A DNA stretch of 64,000 nucleotides from Symsagittifera roscoffensis (taxonomy: Eukaryota; Xenacoelomorpha; Acoela; Convolutidae): the NCBI RefSeq assembly GCF_963678635.1, contig NC_087062.1:56683970-56747969 (forward strand), written 5' to 3'. The translations under genes were made by a program, and so were the position numbers. The notes under the pieces are model-generated. The model was not told the DNA's origin. It saw only the letters and a program-made list of their open reading frames with translations, and ran no database searches. This document shows positions 45,400 to 57,460 of the stretch, one piece after another (position 1 is the first letter of the stretch; the number at the start of each line of letters is the position of its first letter).

Positions 45400-48300
45400 G
45401 AAACTTTAAGGTTATCATGAGGTAATTAGTAAGCCAAGAGCAAGTACTGGAGGAGGGGTAATGATACAATTGAAAGAAAATGTAATTTTAATCAAAGAAA
45501 ATCTAACATTTTTGGCTAGGATTAATCAAGAATATTCTTCTTGATAATGTTGGTGTACAACCCTCCTAAAACAGACAAGTTTTACTTTATAGAACAGTTT
45601 GAACATGTTCTCGACACAATATCTGCCGAAAATGATCGGGTTATAATATGCGGTGACTTTAACATTGATATCCTAAAAACTAACAACCTCTCTTCAAAGT
45701 ACATTGATTCTATAGAAGGCAACGGCTTCGGTCAGGTGATTAAACAACCAACACGAATAGGAAAAACATGTGATACTCTTCTGGACCACATAAAAGTGAA
45801 AGATGTTGATGTAAAAAATGCTTATACGCTTGAAGATCAAACCTTCTCTGACCACTTGCCCATTATCCTAGAGCTGAGTACCACAACCTCGCATATGCAA
45901 TCTTCAAATTCTTATCGTGATATTATTTCTTTAAACTCTAAAACTCAAATCAAATACTTCAATTTCGTTGTAATGCATGAATTGCAGAAAATTACATGGT
46001 TCGAAAACAAATCCTCAGTTAATGACTTGTTTGAAGATTTCCAATCTAGATACAGTTTTATATTAAATAAATATGCTCCGCTTAGAATATCAAAAACCAA
46101 GAAACGAAACGTTGACTGCCCCTGGATGTGAAATCATATAAAAATTTAATATCCAAGCGGAACAGACTTCTTAGAGCTTGGTCAAAAAACAAAAAACAAC
46201 GTTAGAGCAAGATTTCGTTTTGAATCTGCCAGAAGTAAAGTTAAAATTGAAATTAAAAAATATAAAATTTTTTTACTGTAATAGGTTCAAAAATTGTATT
46301 GGTGACTCAAGGAAAATATACAAATTACTAAATTATTTAAAAGGTATAACAAAAACATCAAGTAGAACCATAGTTTCGGTAAATGGAAGTAGTGGCGACG
46401 TTGTTAGCGATAGACTAGCTGTCGCAAATGAGTTCAATGACTTCTTTTCTTCTATTGCCAGTCATTTAGCTAATCAAATACCTAAATTAGAATCCGATCA
46501 ACTTTATTCAAAGTCTCGTTTTTGCATGCGTTCAAATTCAATCACTGAATATGAAGTTGAAGTCATTTTTTCAACGCTACAAAACAAATTATCTTCTGGA
46601 ATAGATGGAATTAGTAATCTAATTGCTAAAGCTAGTTCTTTCGCAATTGTTCCCTTCCTGAAAAAACTCATTGAACTATCCTTTAAATCAGGGTGTTTTC
46701 CTACCGCTCTGGCTCAAGCGGTAGTATATCCTTTATACAAAGCAGGATCAAAATTGGATGTCACTAACTATCGGCCAATATCACTTCTTGTAACCTGGAG
46801 TAAGGTATTTGAACGTGCAATGTACAACCGAGTGTATAGCTATCTTGAAGCAAACTCTCTAATTTATATCAAACAGTTTGGTTTCTGAAAAAAACACAGT
46901 ACTATTGATGCTATTGCCGAAGTAACAGAGAAATGTCGCTTAGATAAAACTAAATCACCAAAGAGAGCAGTTTTTCTTGATTTAAAAAAAGCTTTTGACA
47001 CACTGGATCACGAGATTTTTTTTTCATAAGTTAGAAATGTATGGTGTAAGTCTGAAAAGTCTACTTTGGTTTAAAAGTTACTTGAAGCACCGCAAACAAC
47101 TTGTCCAAATTGGTGAAACGCGATCAACGTGGCGAAATCTTGAATGTGGTGTCCCACAGGGATCCATTTTGGGGCCTCTGCTGTTTCTTATATATATAAA
47201 CGACCTTCCAACAGTCTGTAAATTTAGCAAAATTTTTCTTTTTGCCGACGACAAAAACGTCACTGGACTAAACTGCTCGGTTGAGAGCTTCAATCAAGAA
47301 TTAAAAGCTATAAATAAATGGTTATTGTTGAATAAATTATCTCTAAATATGGACAAAACGGTACAAGTTAGTGTATCTCTTAACAGTGCACCCAACCAGC
47401 AATTGTTTATTAATATCATTCCTTCGAAAATTGAAGGGTCATGCATATATCTTGGTGTTTATGTAGATGCTAAATTATCATTTAATTCTCACATTAATTT
47501 CATACGATCCAAACTTAGAAAACAATGTGGCATTGTTTCGAAAATGCGTCATTATGTTCTCAAAACTGTTATGATTGATTATTATGGCTCTAATAATAAG
47601 CTCATTTTGCAAGATGGAATATTAGTGTATGGTAGCATTTCCTACACAAACCTTTCACCACTTTTTTCGATCCAAAAAAAATTATTCGAATTATTTTTTT
47701 CAAAAGACAATATGAAAGCATTCGAAAAGTTATTAATGATGAAAAGTTTTTAACAGTTCACTAGCTGTTTGTATATGAAATCCTCATTTTTGTTTATGCG
47801 ATCAATAGCAAGACTACATTCTAAAACTTTTTCAAACGAGCTTTTTGTATTTGATAAACCGTCTTATATGACCAGAAGGTCAAATCTTAATCTAATGAAA
47901 ATTCGTAATTTCAAAAGCAAAATTCAAAGAGCTTCAATTAGTTACAGAGGATCTGAGCTCTTTAATATAATTAGACAGAATTCCATTATTCCAAAAATTT
48001 TTGATCAAGTTTCAAATTCAGATATTCAACGCATCGCCCACGAAATTTGGGATCTGTTTATATTAAGCAATGAAGAGCTTATCAAATTTGTTTTTTGTGG
48101 ACAATTTTTTTGTGGATGCAAGGATAATGCTGGAGGATGACAGATGTGGAGTGCCTGCTTGTTTGAAGTTTTTATAAGTATATTTGTATATGGGTTTCAA
48201 TGCGTCTTCGGCGTTTTGAAGACCATTATTGGGCTTGTTCGCTGGTTACTGCCGCATGGGCTCAGTTGGATGTCTACTGATCGTTTAGCCCCCAATCAGC

Positions 48301-48815
48301 TCTGCTGATGTTAGAGAAGCTTCAAGGGATGGGACACAGTTAGCAGAAGCAGTAACCGTTAAGGGAACAATTTCAAGTTTTGTGTTTGAAACCGAATAGG
48401 GGTGCCTACGACTATGAATGATGAATTTGAACTAGCTTCTTCTTTAATTTGGCTTTATACCGACTACGATTGAACCGACTACGATTGAACCATCACTTCA
48501 AATATTGTAACAGAGCTTGGACCTTATGTCATTAATCTGTCTAGACAATGCCTTGAATCTGCTGCTTTATGTTTATTCAAACTTGAGTGTTTTTCTTTTC
48601 CAATATCTTCTTTTATGTTTTCAGATTTATATATTTTTCCTTGTCTTTGAAGATCACAAATTTGTCCTTCATTTGATAAAGCGGGCAGTGCTGAGTAACC
48701 AAATTGCGTTCGCTAACTGTCCCCTCATTGTTTCTGGTGCTTCATATTTAAATTCTCTTTATATGCAAATTTACCACTAACAGTGAGAAATAAATTCTTT
48801 CTTTCTTTCTTTCTG
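45400..48815 (+). mobile_element. Jockey/CR1-like LINE (non-LTR retrotransposon), 5'-truncated and decayed
   Basis: Endonuclease part: GGGVMIQLKENV near 45455, VIICGDFNIDIL near 45635 and FSDHLPIILEL near 45850. Reverse transcriptase part: KLSSGIDGISNLIAKA, YRPISLL near 46770, VFLDLKKAFDTLDHEI near 46970, ECGVPQGSILGPLLFLIYIN near 47145 and LFADDKN near 47240, where the canonical FADDT is altered. It is broken by a stop after QFGF (46886-46888), a shift within the T run near 47020 and further breaks after 47753. The 3' end is a TTTC microsatellite (about 48797-48814) after AATAAA, typical of LINEs that end in short tandem repeats. The GDFN motif and FADD block place it in the APE-type non-LTR group. 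Confidence 0.9.
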
Positions 48816-50119
48816 AAATTTTTTGAATCAAAGTTAATTTCATAGACGATAATAGCAAATAGAAAAAACCACGGCTACGCATCGATACATGTAGTCTGAT
48901 TTCACTGTGTAACCGGTTTAGTCTGTAAATGAAAACGCACAAATAGGTGAAGTTTTTAGTTGCGTTTTGGATTGACAGTTACCCCTGGTGTTCACACAAA
49001 GTGTTTATGATATACTTTCATACTACGCAAAATATGCTTAAAATAGAGTTTCATACGTTTTTACAGACTGAAACAATTGAATGAAAAGAACAAAATAAGG
49101 TCATAATGAAAATTTATAATGATCATTTTTTACGCCACTGTGGAATTAATTAACAAGTTTTTTGCCCTATTTTATATCAAAAACTTGTGTAAAATAAAAA
49201 ATTAACTTTCTATATTAAGAATAGTGTGCATGATGTGAATTCTTTCCATAACTGAAAATAAAACAAAAATGTTTCGAAAATTTGTGTTTCATCCATAAGG
49301 GATTTCTATCATAAGAAAACAGAGAGTGTAAGTGGCAGTTACCACGTAGATAAAAGCATTCAGTGACTATCTTAGCATGCGAAAAAAATCGTAATAATTG
49401 TGTTTAAAGAAAACACTCGCCTGAATTCTTTTGGATGAAAAACTCAATCTGGATTACGTTATAGACACAAAATATCAAATTTTGCGTGCTATTTTTTGAG
49501 CACAGATGCGAGTTTGCAATCAAAAAAGGGATTACCTTAAAAATACAATTTTTTCTAAGGTAAAAAGCTTATCATACAATTTTCATATATGAAATTCTAT
49601 AACGAAATTTTTTTTGCTGAAATTTTTTGACGGCGAAGTTGGTCAAACCAAAACTGCCATTATATTGTATTTTTTCAATTTGATTGAAAAAGGTTTATAT
49701 TACAATTTTTTTTTCTGTTTTCTTCTTCCAAATACAAAAAAGTATGACGAGAATTTTCTTGTATGAACGTCAATCCGGGTAGGGGTAATATTTAATACTG
49801 GTAATTTTATCTATTGATACCGCAAAAAAAATCGAAATTGCAGCATAGATCTTCTACGGGTTAGGGGTCAATAAACAGACAATATCTATCTCATATTCGT
49901 CAAGTAGAGAAAAATATTAGTTTATACTTTAGTCTGATTAGCTGAAAAAAGTCACTACGCATGCTTTTGAAAAAAATAATCAAATGGTTACAAAGTGCCC
50001 TTTCACACTGAAAGAATTCAACTTAAATCATTTGAAAAGTTTCCATGGATAACGGTTTTGGCTTAAAAAAGAAGACAAAATTTTGTCTGCCTTCTCTTAA
50101 CCAATTGAGTGTAAAATGC
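48816..50119. other. No gene; includes a partial copy of the TA-flanked transposon family
   Basis: Around 49565-49795 lie AAGCTTATCATACAATTTTC, CATATATGAAA and, at the right, TATGAACGTCAATCCGGGTA, a diverged version of the GGTCAACCCGGGTA end at 58311-58324. The rest is AT-rich and unclassified. Confidence 0.45.
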
Positions 50120-50665
50120 TCCCGCACCCGATTATGATATGGTTTTGAAAGCGGTCTTATTAAAATTGAGAAAAACCTAATAATCGATTATAATCTCTCT
50201 TTTTGAAATCAAATTATAATCAATTATAAAACAATAATCATTTATAAGCAAGTATTAATCCATCTATTTTTGTGATAGAGTTGAAATTTATTATAGTCAA
50301 TTATAATCGATTAATTTTATTCCAAATTCTAATTCAACTGATTTGCCCAATAATTTGCTTATGCTTTTTCTAGACAATGTTTCATGCGAAAATGAGAAGA
50401 TTGTTTTAAGTTATGCTTTTCGTAGACGTTGTTTAATGTGAAACATGAGAAAATTGTTTTATAAATTTCCAAATCGATTCAAATTTATAAGGTTTTTTAT
50501 CTTTTCTTCTCCATTAGAATTTCCCCATTATAATCTCTTGGACAATAGCATGTATATAATCGATTATAAATATTTTCTACACATAATTTTTGTGACTTTA
50601 ATCAACTACAATTGTCAAAAATCAAAATAACAATCCGTTATAATCAATTGCTGGTGTCCCACTCT
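50120..50665. mobile_element. Degraded ATAATCGATT-rich element, relative of 23801-24761
   Basis: Left end CTCCCGCACCCGATTATGAT; right end, complemented, GGGACACCAGCAATTGATTA. The body has repeated AATCGATTATAAT and AATCAATTATAA words. It lies immediately upstream of the second MULE relic. Confidence 0.55.
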
Positions 50666-50699
50666 TTAAACCTACGATATATAACCCCCTCTTAACAGC

Positions 50700-51464
50700 A
50701 ATTACGGATGGAGAAAACTTTATTGAAACGAGGGGTCAACATAATCACGATAATTCCACGGGCAAACTTGATGCTCGACTAGTTTTGAAAAGCATCAAGG
50801 ATCTAAGCGATAGTAACACCCCAACCGTCGTAGTCGCAACCGCCATTCAGCCCATTACAGACAACATTGCCACTCAACTAGCCCTACCATCCAAAGAAAA
50901 TTTAGTTCGCACTGCACAACGAGAGTGCAAGCAACGAGAAGAAGTCTTACCAGTCTCCCCATCAACCAGAAGTTTCGAAATACCGGAACTTTTCAAAAAT
51001 TTTGAAAGATTTGACAGTGGGCAAAATGATCATGAGAGGATTATTTTTTTCGGCGACCCTGAAATGCTACGTGTGCTTGAAACATCCAACTTGGCTGATG
51101 GAACTTTTAAAGTCACCCCGAAAATGTTTTATCAGCTTTACTCCATACACGTTAGTCTTTCAGGAATAGCCCCTGCATATCGCGGAGCTCGGGTTTGGCC
51201 AGAACAACAAATGCTGTAGAGGGCTGGCATTATGGCATACAGTCATACTTCAGTGGATCGCATCCCAGTATATGGAAAGCGATTGCAAATTCGCAAAAAG
51301 ACGCTTCCGTCCAAAAACCTAATTTCTTTAACGCCTCGAGTGGGCATCAACTTACAAAAAAGAAAAAAATACCGGGTGCTCAACGAAAAGGTGCAAATAT
51401 TATGCATGTTTACGAAGAAAAAATGGATTTGCATTTCTTTCGCGCTATGGCGAACTTGAGTTAA
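50700..51464 (+). pseudogene. FLYWCH/MULE-type transposase relic with catalytic core deleted
   Basis: The N-terminal part reads the end of a FLYWCH-type zinc finger (RGQHNHDNSTGKLDARLV), a linker, and the block before the catalytic domain (LADGTFKVTPKMFYQLYSIH). Then near 51190 it jumps, with a frame shift, to the C-terminal signature RTTNAVEGWHYGIQSYFSG and GSHPSIWKAI, ending in TAA at 51462-51464. The copy at 39478-40271 carries the middle part that is missing here, so the two relics are complementary truncations of related elements. The deletion removes the catalytic aspartate/glutamate region, so it cannot be active. Confidence 0.8.
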
Positions 51465-51707
51465 ATAATTGCTATTTATTCTACATTGCCAAGCAATAAC
51501 ATTTTTTCCAAGTTTAATTATTTTTCTTGATTTTTCAAAATTGAGCTAGAGTCGATTTGAAACCGGCAAAATAATAAATACATACAAGGTGTTGATTTTT
51601 CTTTTCCCTCCGCCCAACCCTCTAAGGTTAACCCATTTGTTGTACCCTTGATATACCCATTATCATATTTACCCGAAATTCAACTTTTTTGGGAAAATTG
51701 GAAAAAT
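51465..51707 (+). other. 3' flank of the second MULE relic
   Basis: Carries CCCTCCGCCCAACCCTC and GGTTAACCCATTTG at 51605-51640, related to the hairpin region after the first MULE relic, but here the second half of the hairpin is decayed. G-tract words GGGGTTATATGAGAGGGGG at 52240-52260 may be the far end of the same element. Confidence 0.4.
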
Positions 51708-51783
51708 TTTTGTGCCGCCAGGGATTCGATCCTTTGATCTCTAGATTTTGAGACTAACGCTTTAACCACTTTACTATGAGGCC
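51708..51783 (-). repeat. tRNA-like sequence (tRNA-derived SINE head or decayed tRNA)
   Basis: On the minus strand it starts GCCTCATAGTAAAGTGGTTA and ends GGATCGAATCCCTGGCGGCA. A box (AGTAAAGTGGTTA) and B box (GGATCGAATCC) are both good and spaced as in a tRNA gene. The acceptor arm does not pair well and the anticodon arm is irregular, so a SINE head is likelier than a working tRNA. Confidence 0.55.
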
Positions 51784-52861
51784 TATGGTTGTCATCCGAA
51801 TTTTTGTTCCAAATTTGGCTCTTTGATCTTTAATTACGCCCATGTTTGAGTTTTCAAAGCGTAGATCAATTCTGTCGGCGCTAAAGATCAAGGTCAAGAA
51901 ATCCAAATGGTTTTGGACTGTTTTGTATGGGACTGTTTTCAGAACCTTTTTTAAATGTTTCGGACTCTTTTGTATGGGACTGTTTTGAGTATGCACCGAT
52001 TTGAATTCGTTTTCAAGTTCATATCAAAGTCAGACTATCGGCAAGGTCATTTCTGTTCAAACCTAAAACGCATTTAGCAGCGTGCATGTTAACTCATTTT
52101 GGTTCGCAAAATTTTTCGCAATTAAAGCTTTGATGTTTACCGACGATATGGTTCCGAATCCTTTTCAAGTAACTTTCACTTTGATTCTAACAATTGGTTT
52201 TAAAAAGGGGTTAAATTGTAGTGGGGTTATCTGATTTCGGGGTTATATGAGAGGGGGTTAAGAAAAAGGGGGTTACAAAACACGGGGTGATAAGCTTGGG
52301 AACCCAATTCCTTACACTTAAACTTGCATGAAGATTGCTTACTTCAAGCTATGCAACTCTTTTACATAGCTTGATAGTCATAGTCACATTTCTTAATAAC
52401 TCTTTGTAATCAAACTTTCTTGTGAAAACGTAGATTACCGCCAAACGAGGCGCCAATATATGCTTTTCCCAAAAAATAGCACCCTCGGAAACCTTTCCAT
52501 TCAAAGTTTTCAGAAAACCCCCAAAACGCCGCATTTTTTTTTGCAATTTTTTGCAAAAGTTTTTGTTTTTACAAAAACCTAGCCTTTTGCCTGTCAATTG
52601 TTTCAAGTTTGTGAATTTGTTTTTGCCTAAATATTAAAAGTCAGTCTAATCAAAATCTTAAGCCTTATCGAAATTATATAATACCTGCACTGGCGATCCA
52701 TGGTTAAAAATTGGTTAAACTCAAGCTTTTCTGTTAGTGTCTATGAAAAAAGAAAAATAATCGTTTCAAATTAAGTTTCAATGAAGACAAAACGTGTTTG
52801 ACAGGGCCTAATTAGTTCGCATGCCAATTTTCGTAACATTCAGTTAAGGTAAACAAAATTT
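51784..52861. other. No gene recognised
   Basis: AT-rich, with a GGACTGTTTTGTATGGGACT phrase repeated three times near 51910-51985. GC-rich words at 52440-52560 resemble the family near 43400-43580. Confidence 0.4.
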
Positions 52862-52995
52862 CACTAGTAAATTTTCCAGGTGGGGGGGGGGGGAGGCAAA
52901 AGAGCTGTATTTATTCGGACCAAGTTAACATGCTAACCAACCCCCCCCCCCCTCCCCCAAAGCAGTTGACTTGATCCGTTGACTTAATCCGTTTA
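52862..52995. mobile_element. GTTAAC/G-tract inverted-repeat family, copy with long G and C runs
   Basis: Contains a run of about 13 G near 52882, then GGACCAAGTTAACATGCTAAC, a run of about 12 C near 52945, and GACTTGATCCG at the right. Words match the element at 29160-29348, in rearranged order. Confidence 0.55.
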
Positions 52996-53107
52996 TTCTA
53001 CAAAGCATAAATTAAGTAAAGACCATTCACTAAAAACAAAGATACAGTTTATAACTTTTGAAAATATAAGTTTTGATTGGAAAAATTGTTTGTTAAATTG
53101 AATAAGT

Positions 53108-53329
53108 TCAGTCTTCGGAATGCTCTTCGCTTGATTCTGATTGGTCGAAGTTTTTCTTCTCGTCGACTCGGTGGTCTTCCTCGAGATGGGCTTGTTCACG
53201 TGGTCGTCTGTGTGATTGCGCGTTTCGCTTTTCTCTCTGATCGCCAAATTTGGTTTTCAGAGCTGTAAATGGAATCATGATTCCAATTGGTATCGACAGA
53301 AGAAAGTCGAAAAAGTCAAAAGAACTCAT
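53108..53329 (-). CDS. Small (73-residue) membrane-anchored, charged-tail protein
   Basis: ATG at 53329 opens a frame to TGA at 53108-53110. The N-terminus MSSFDFFDFLLSIPIGIMIP is one hydrophobic segment and could be a signal anchor. The rest is strongly charged: basic KTKFGDQREKRNAQSHRRPR, then acidic FDQSESSEEHSED at the end. Codon use is balanced (CGA, GAG, ACC) unlike the AT-rich flanks, which supports real coding. AATAAA occurs on this strand about 110 bases past the stop (52993-52999). It resembles small single-pass integral membrane proteins in plan; I recognise no family. An upstream exon cannot be excluded. Confidence 0.5.
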   Translation of the reverse strand: MSSFDFFDFLLSIPIGIMIPFTALKTKFGDQREKRNAQSHRRPREQAHLEEDHRVDEKKNFDQSESSEEHSED

Positions 53330-53800
53330 TTTAAGATAAATCGGCAATTATCTGAAATTGAAAGGCAAAGAAGTAGAAAATTGATTTTTGGATAATGTAA
53401 ATGTCAAGTATCAGCAAACTGATCCTTGAATTCGGCAGACTTATTGGGCCGCGCTTATCGCATGAATTGGTTTGCTCGTTTTTCTTAAACTCAAGTAATT
53501 AAACGATTACAATGTTTGCACTTGGTAACTCAAGTTTGCCTTAAATCTGGATGTTAACAAAACATATGGTATATTGCCTAGTGAATGTGAAATTGGTAAT
53601 TTCTGATTTGTGATAGCACGCCCTTTCAAAGTGAACTTAAAAAGTTGCACTTCATGATAAATTAGAGCAAAAGTTGCGTTCCACCCACGGGAAATTGCTG
53701 CTTATTTCCCAGACAGAACAAATGTTAATTTAGCTATTCAAGTTAAACTTTTTAAATGAAAACTTTGATGAAAGTCTCAGAAGTAATTACGAACAATTTC
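53330..53800. other. No gene recognised; upstream flank of the small protein gene
   Basis: AT-rich, no repeat termini or splice-bounded frames seen. It would contain the promoter of the minus-strand small gene. Confidence 0.4.
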
Positions 53801-53807
53801 AGCAGGC

Positions 53808-53930
53808 GAGGACGAATGCAAATACAACTTCTTTGCTCTGATCCTCCCGAAATTGGGTTTTGGGCAAAATTTTATCGTGTGGGGCAGAAAGACATTTTGT
53901 ATTTCAAGACAATAGAAAATACCCTTATTT
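53808..53930 (+). pseudogene. Possible LINE reverse-transcriptase scrap
   Basis: A 38-codon frame reads YNFFALILPKLGFGQNFIVWG, closely patterned on the LINE reverse transcriptase helix after the first catalytic motif (family: F-L-x-x-x-L-x-x-F-G-F-G-x-x-F-I-x-W). A stop follows. No other LINE part is nearby. Confidence 0.35.
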
Positions 53931-54094
53931 AACTGGGTCGGCTTCGAAGCAAAAGATTGGATCTAGGGCGCCCATTGAAGGGATGGCGTGAGAAGGCTAA
54001 CGAGAAATTAACAAATAATGTTGCCATGGTAACTTTTATTTCAAGTCAGTCTCCTTCAATCAGGCTCCTGGTCTAAACTCCTGTTGAGCAAAAC

Positions 54095-54235
54095 ATATAT
54101 AGGGGAATGATTGGTATTTTTCAGCCAATCAGAATCGAGCATTTAATTTATATTAAGCGCTTGGGTGGAGGATCTTAACTTGATCTATTTGGGGGGGGGG
54201 GGGGGGGGGGAGTGAACTTGGTCCCTATCATTTAA
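54095..54235. mobile_element. GTTAAC/G-tract family copy with an uninterrupted G20 run
   Basis: CAGCCAATCAGAATCGAGCA and AAGCGCTTGGGTGGAGGATC match the interior of 29160-29348 in inverted orientation. They are followed by 20 consecutive G (54191-54210) and AACTTGGTCC at the end. Confidence 0.65.
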
Positions 54236-54585
54236 TCAAACTTGTTATAAAAAGTTTTGATTTGTTGATTATAGCATTTTTTCCATGCATTTAAGTATTG
54301 GTGCTCTCTCCGCCTATTGCTCAACTCTTTTACAAAAACAGTACGGTATTTTACGGGTTTGAATTTTTTGGATGTTGCTTTTTTATTTTGAGTCAGTCTG
54401 TGAACGGACCTGTAGGTCCAATGGTGCTCTCCTAAGCAGTCAAATTGTTGGCGTGGTTTGTAAATTCTTAAGTACCCACAATCGAATTACTGGAAAACAA
54501 TTTATTATTATATTTACTCTAGCGATAACAAGAGTATTGCAATCGGGTACACTTTTTTCCCGTAAACAACTTTATTCACAGAGTG
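54236..54585. other. No gene recognised
   Basis: A plus-strand frame crosses this stretch but has no domain; it merges into the duplicated repeat that follows. Confidence 0.35.
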
Positions 54586-54589
54586 GAAG

Positions 54590-55115
54590 AAATGGTAATC
54601 ATTTCAAAAGCACCATGGTTGGCGCAGTGTGCAGTAATTGTATATTAGGCATGGACTTTGAATTTTTGTTAATGGTTTTTAAAGTAGTATTTTTTCTGTG
54701 CCGAGAGTTTTTGGCAGAATTATGACGCTGGAGGAGGTCGTTTTTAATTTCGCCAGCCTATTTTCCGAACGTTTTTTCTTCGAATAAATTTTTTTTGTAT
54801 TATGAGGGAGTGACTGATTTCTGAAATCAAATTTGTAATCGAAATGGAAGTGAAATTGAAAATCGAAGTAGTAATCTTTTCATAAGCACCATGGTTGGGC
54901 CAGTGCGTTAGCAGTTGCATATTAGGTATGGGTTTTGAATTTTTATTAATCGTTTTTAAAAAAGTATTTTTTCTGTGCCGAAAACTTTTGGTAGAATTCA
55001 GGCGCTTGAGGAGGTCGTCTTTAATTTCGTCAACCTGTTTTCCGAACGTTTTTTCTCCAATTAATTTCATTTGGTATTATGAGGGAAAGACTGATTTCTG
55101 AAATCAAATTTTGGA
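54590..55115. repeat. Tandem duplication, unit about 285 bp
   Basis: Both units contain AGCACCATGGTTGG, TTTTTTCTGTGCCGA, GGAGGTCGT, TTTCCGAACGTTTTTTCT and TATTATGAGGGA followed by GACTGATTTCTGAAATCAAA. On the minus strand the second unit reads EKTFGKQVDEIKDDLLKRLN, which the first unit only partly preserves, so a relic of a coding exon is possible. Confidence 0.7.
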
Positions 55116-56690
55116 AAAAACTAAATCAATTCTTGAAAAGTTGAAAAAAATAAAACCAAAAAAATTTCAAATGTTTTCGAAAAAACTTTTAAATGTCTTT
55201 TGAAAAATTTTCAAATTTTTTAACTATTTTTTTCTCAGTTCAAATAACATATGTGGTTCCACCTTTTGTTGTTTTTGTTGTTCGATTGGTAATTTTTTTT
55301 CGCATTCTCTTTGTTGCTGGTAGAATGGCTCATTAGTTTTTGCACATTATTGTAATATATTTTTTCGAGTATAGGCTTTTGATTTACTAAGTTTTTTTTC
55401 TCATTGGATTGTTTTTTTTTCTAAAATTAGCCGTTTTTTTTCAAAAATGAAGACCAAGCAAGCGTGAAGTCCTATCAAAGCAGAATTAAATCAACTCAAA
55501 GTCTTTGGGAGTTTTGTTCAAAAATGCTAGATGCTTCTGTTCATTTACTCTGTTGACTACAGTTGCTGTCTGCTACTTTTCCTGATTAGCTTGTTTTAAC
55601 CCTTTTGTTTAAAATAGTTTCAATAAAAAAAATTCTAACAAATAATTTTTTTGTTTTTATAGATTTCGTCAATTTAAAACAAATGTTTTAACTTTTTTAT
55701 TTCACTTGATACATTTTTTTAAATTTTAAAAATGTTACATTCATTATATAAAATGGTTCATTGATACCTCTTTTTTTACGCTTGCGATTAGTTTGCTTTG
55801 GGTAAAAACTAGTTTAACAGAATCAAACTAATTTTTTGATTTTTTTTCTCATGCTCTTCAATAATTTTTGTTTGGAAATAGTGTTTTTTATGAAATCGAG
55901 GAGTATTCTGTGCATGTGGTGCATTGGTAAAATTGATGCTTGAGAAGACAAATAACAAAACTTGATTCAAGAAGGGCATGTTTTTCGTGGAAACTGAAAT
56001 ATTTCAAATATTTAAGACTTTCGTGTGCTAAATTTTGTTGGCTGAGGTCCCGAAGAAAGTTTCGGTTATTTTTAGCATTTTGGAAGCTCTTTGTAAATTT
56101 GCTCATGGTGTAGGTAAAGTTGAAGAATTTTTTGAAGGTTTTTGTTTCAGTTATGATTTAGTTTTTTTATTTGCTGGTAGTCATATTATTAATTTTTGTA
56201 TCCCAAGTAGTGCGAACCTCCGCTTCGCCTCTGTGTTTTTTATTCAACCAAGCTCTTATATAAAGAGCGAAACTCTTAAATCGAACACTTTTCAAAAAAT
56301 TCATTTTGCTGATTATAGCGTCGTTTTTCTATAGATTTGATTATTGGTGCTCTACGTATTGCTTAAAAATTGGTAAAATGTTTTACGGAATTGAGTTGTC
56401 CTTTTGTTTTCGTTATCGTTTCTTTTTGTAAATGAGTTAGTTGTCATAAATGATCATTTTTTGTTCCGAGTTTGGTGGAAAACGACGGAATTTCTATGTT
56501 TGTGAATCTTTTTTCATTATTCAGTAGAAATTAGACATACAATTTATTCACAAACATACAAATTAGAGTTTCGACAAAAAAATTGCTCAATCTGAAAAGC
56601 ATTGTTGCCCTTGAAACACTTTTTCCCCCAAGTTTTTTTTGTACGTTTTGTGGGCATGCAATTTGGTAATTTCACCAAATTGGAATCTTT
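55116..56690. other. No confident gene; T-rich with a weak minus-strand frame
   Basis: The minus-strand frame 55888-56106 (NRNFLRDLSQQNLAHESLKY and similar) resembles the A-rich helical frames at 54744-55070 and may be repeat-encoded. At 56465 TTTTGTTCCGAG starts what may be a decayed hairpin-family element. Confidence 0.3.
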
Positions 56691-56694
56691 AGCT

Positions 56695-57460
56695 ATCGGG
56701 GTTGACCAAAAATGCTCATCCTACAATTTTTGAATATGAAAAAGTTGCTTATCATACAATATCGTACAATTCCTTAGATACAGAAAAGATTAAGAAAACT
56801 CTAAGACTTTTTTTCATATGTGAAAATTGTAGGACAAGCATCTTCTCACAAATCAAAAAGTTGATATTTTCTAAATTCTTTTCCTCAAACTTTTTGGGAT
56901 GTGTTCGTGAGCAAACAAAAATGACTAAAATCATGGTTTACTCAAAACTAGTCACCAGTGGGTTGATCGTCTGCAATTATCCATGAAAAAGACCAGAATT
57001 TTTTATGAGTTTTTTTCAGAAATCATATACTGAGAGCATCAAACTTTTAAATTTCGGCAAAAACTTTCAAAGATGATTATTTTCAAATTTAAAATTTTCA
57101 AAAAATCAGTCAATGATCAAGGCTTATGTAAACATGCCATACAAAAAAAATAAAAGTTCTAGGACTGTTTGAAAAAAGTTATCTAGAGAAAAGGAAAAAA
57201 ATCCAATTTTTGGGTATCCAAGACTACGTTATGCAAACAAAAAATTTAAAATTTGCCTGCAAAAATTTATTTTTTGGAAAATGTTTGTTTGAGAACAAAA
57301 TTCAATTTGCGGTTGAAAAACACTTGAAAATTTTTTTGTTTTACTTGAAAAATTTTTCGTAGTCACCATCAAAAAAAATGCTAGTGATACAACTTTCATA
57401 TATGGAAATTTTATGATAAGCAGTTTCGGTGTATGGAATTGTAAGATAAGCATTTTATGG
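56695..57460. mobile_element. Partial copy of the TA-flanked inverted-repeat transposon
   Basis: Left end TATCGGGGTTGACCAAAAATG matches TACCCGGGTTGACCAAAAGT of the next element. Interior words AAACTCTAAGAC, AAATTCTTTTCCTCAAA and GTATGGAATTGTAAGATAAG are shared in the same order. The right terminus is missing. Confidence 0.55.

Noticed and set aside
51708-51783. Functional tRNA gene on the minus strand
   Set aside because: A and B boxes are good but the acceptor stem does not pair and the anticodon arm is irregular; a SINE head fits better.
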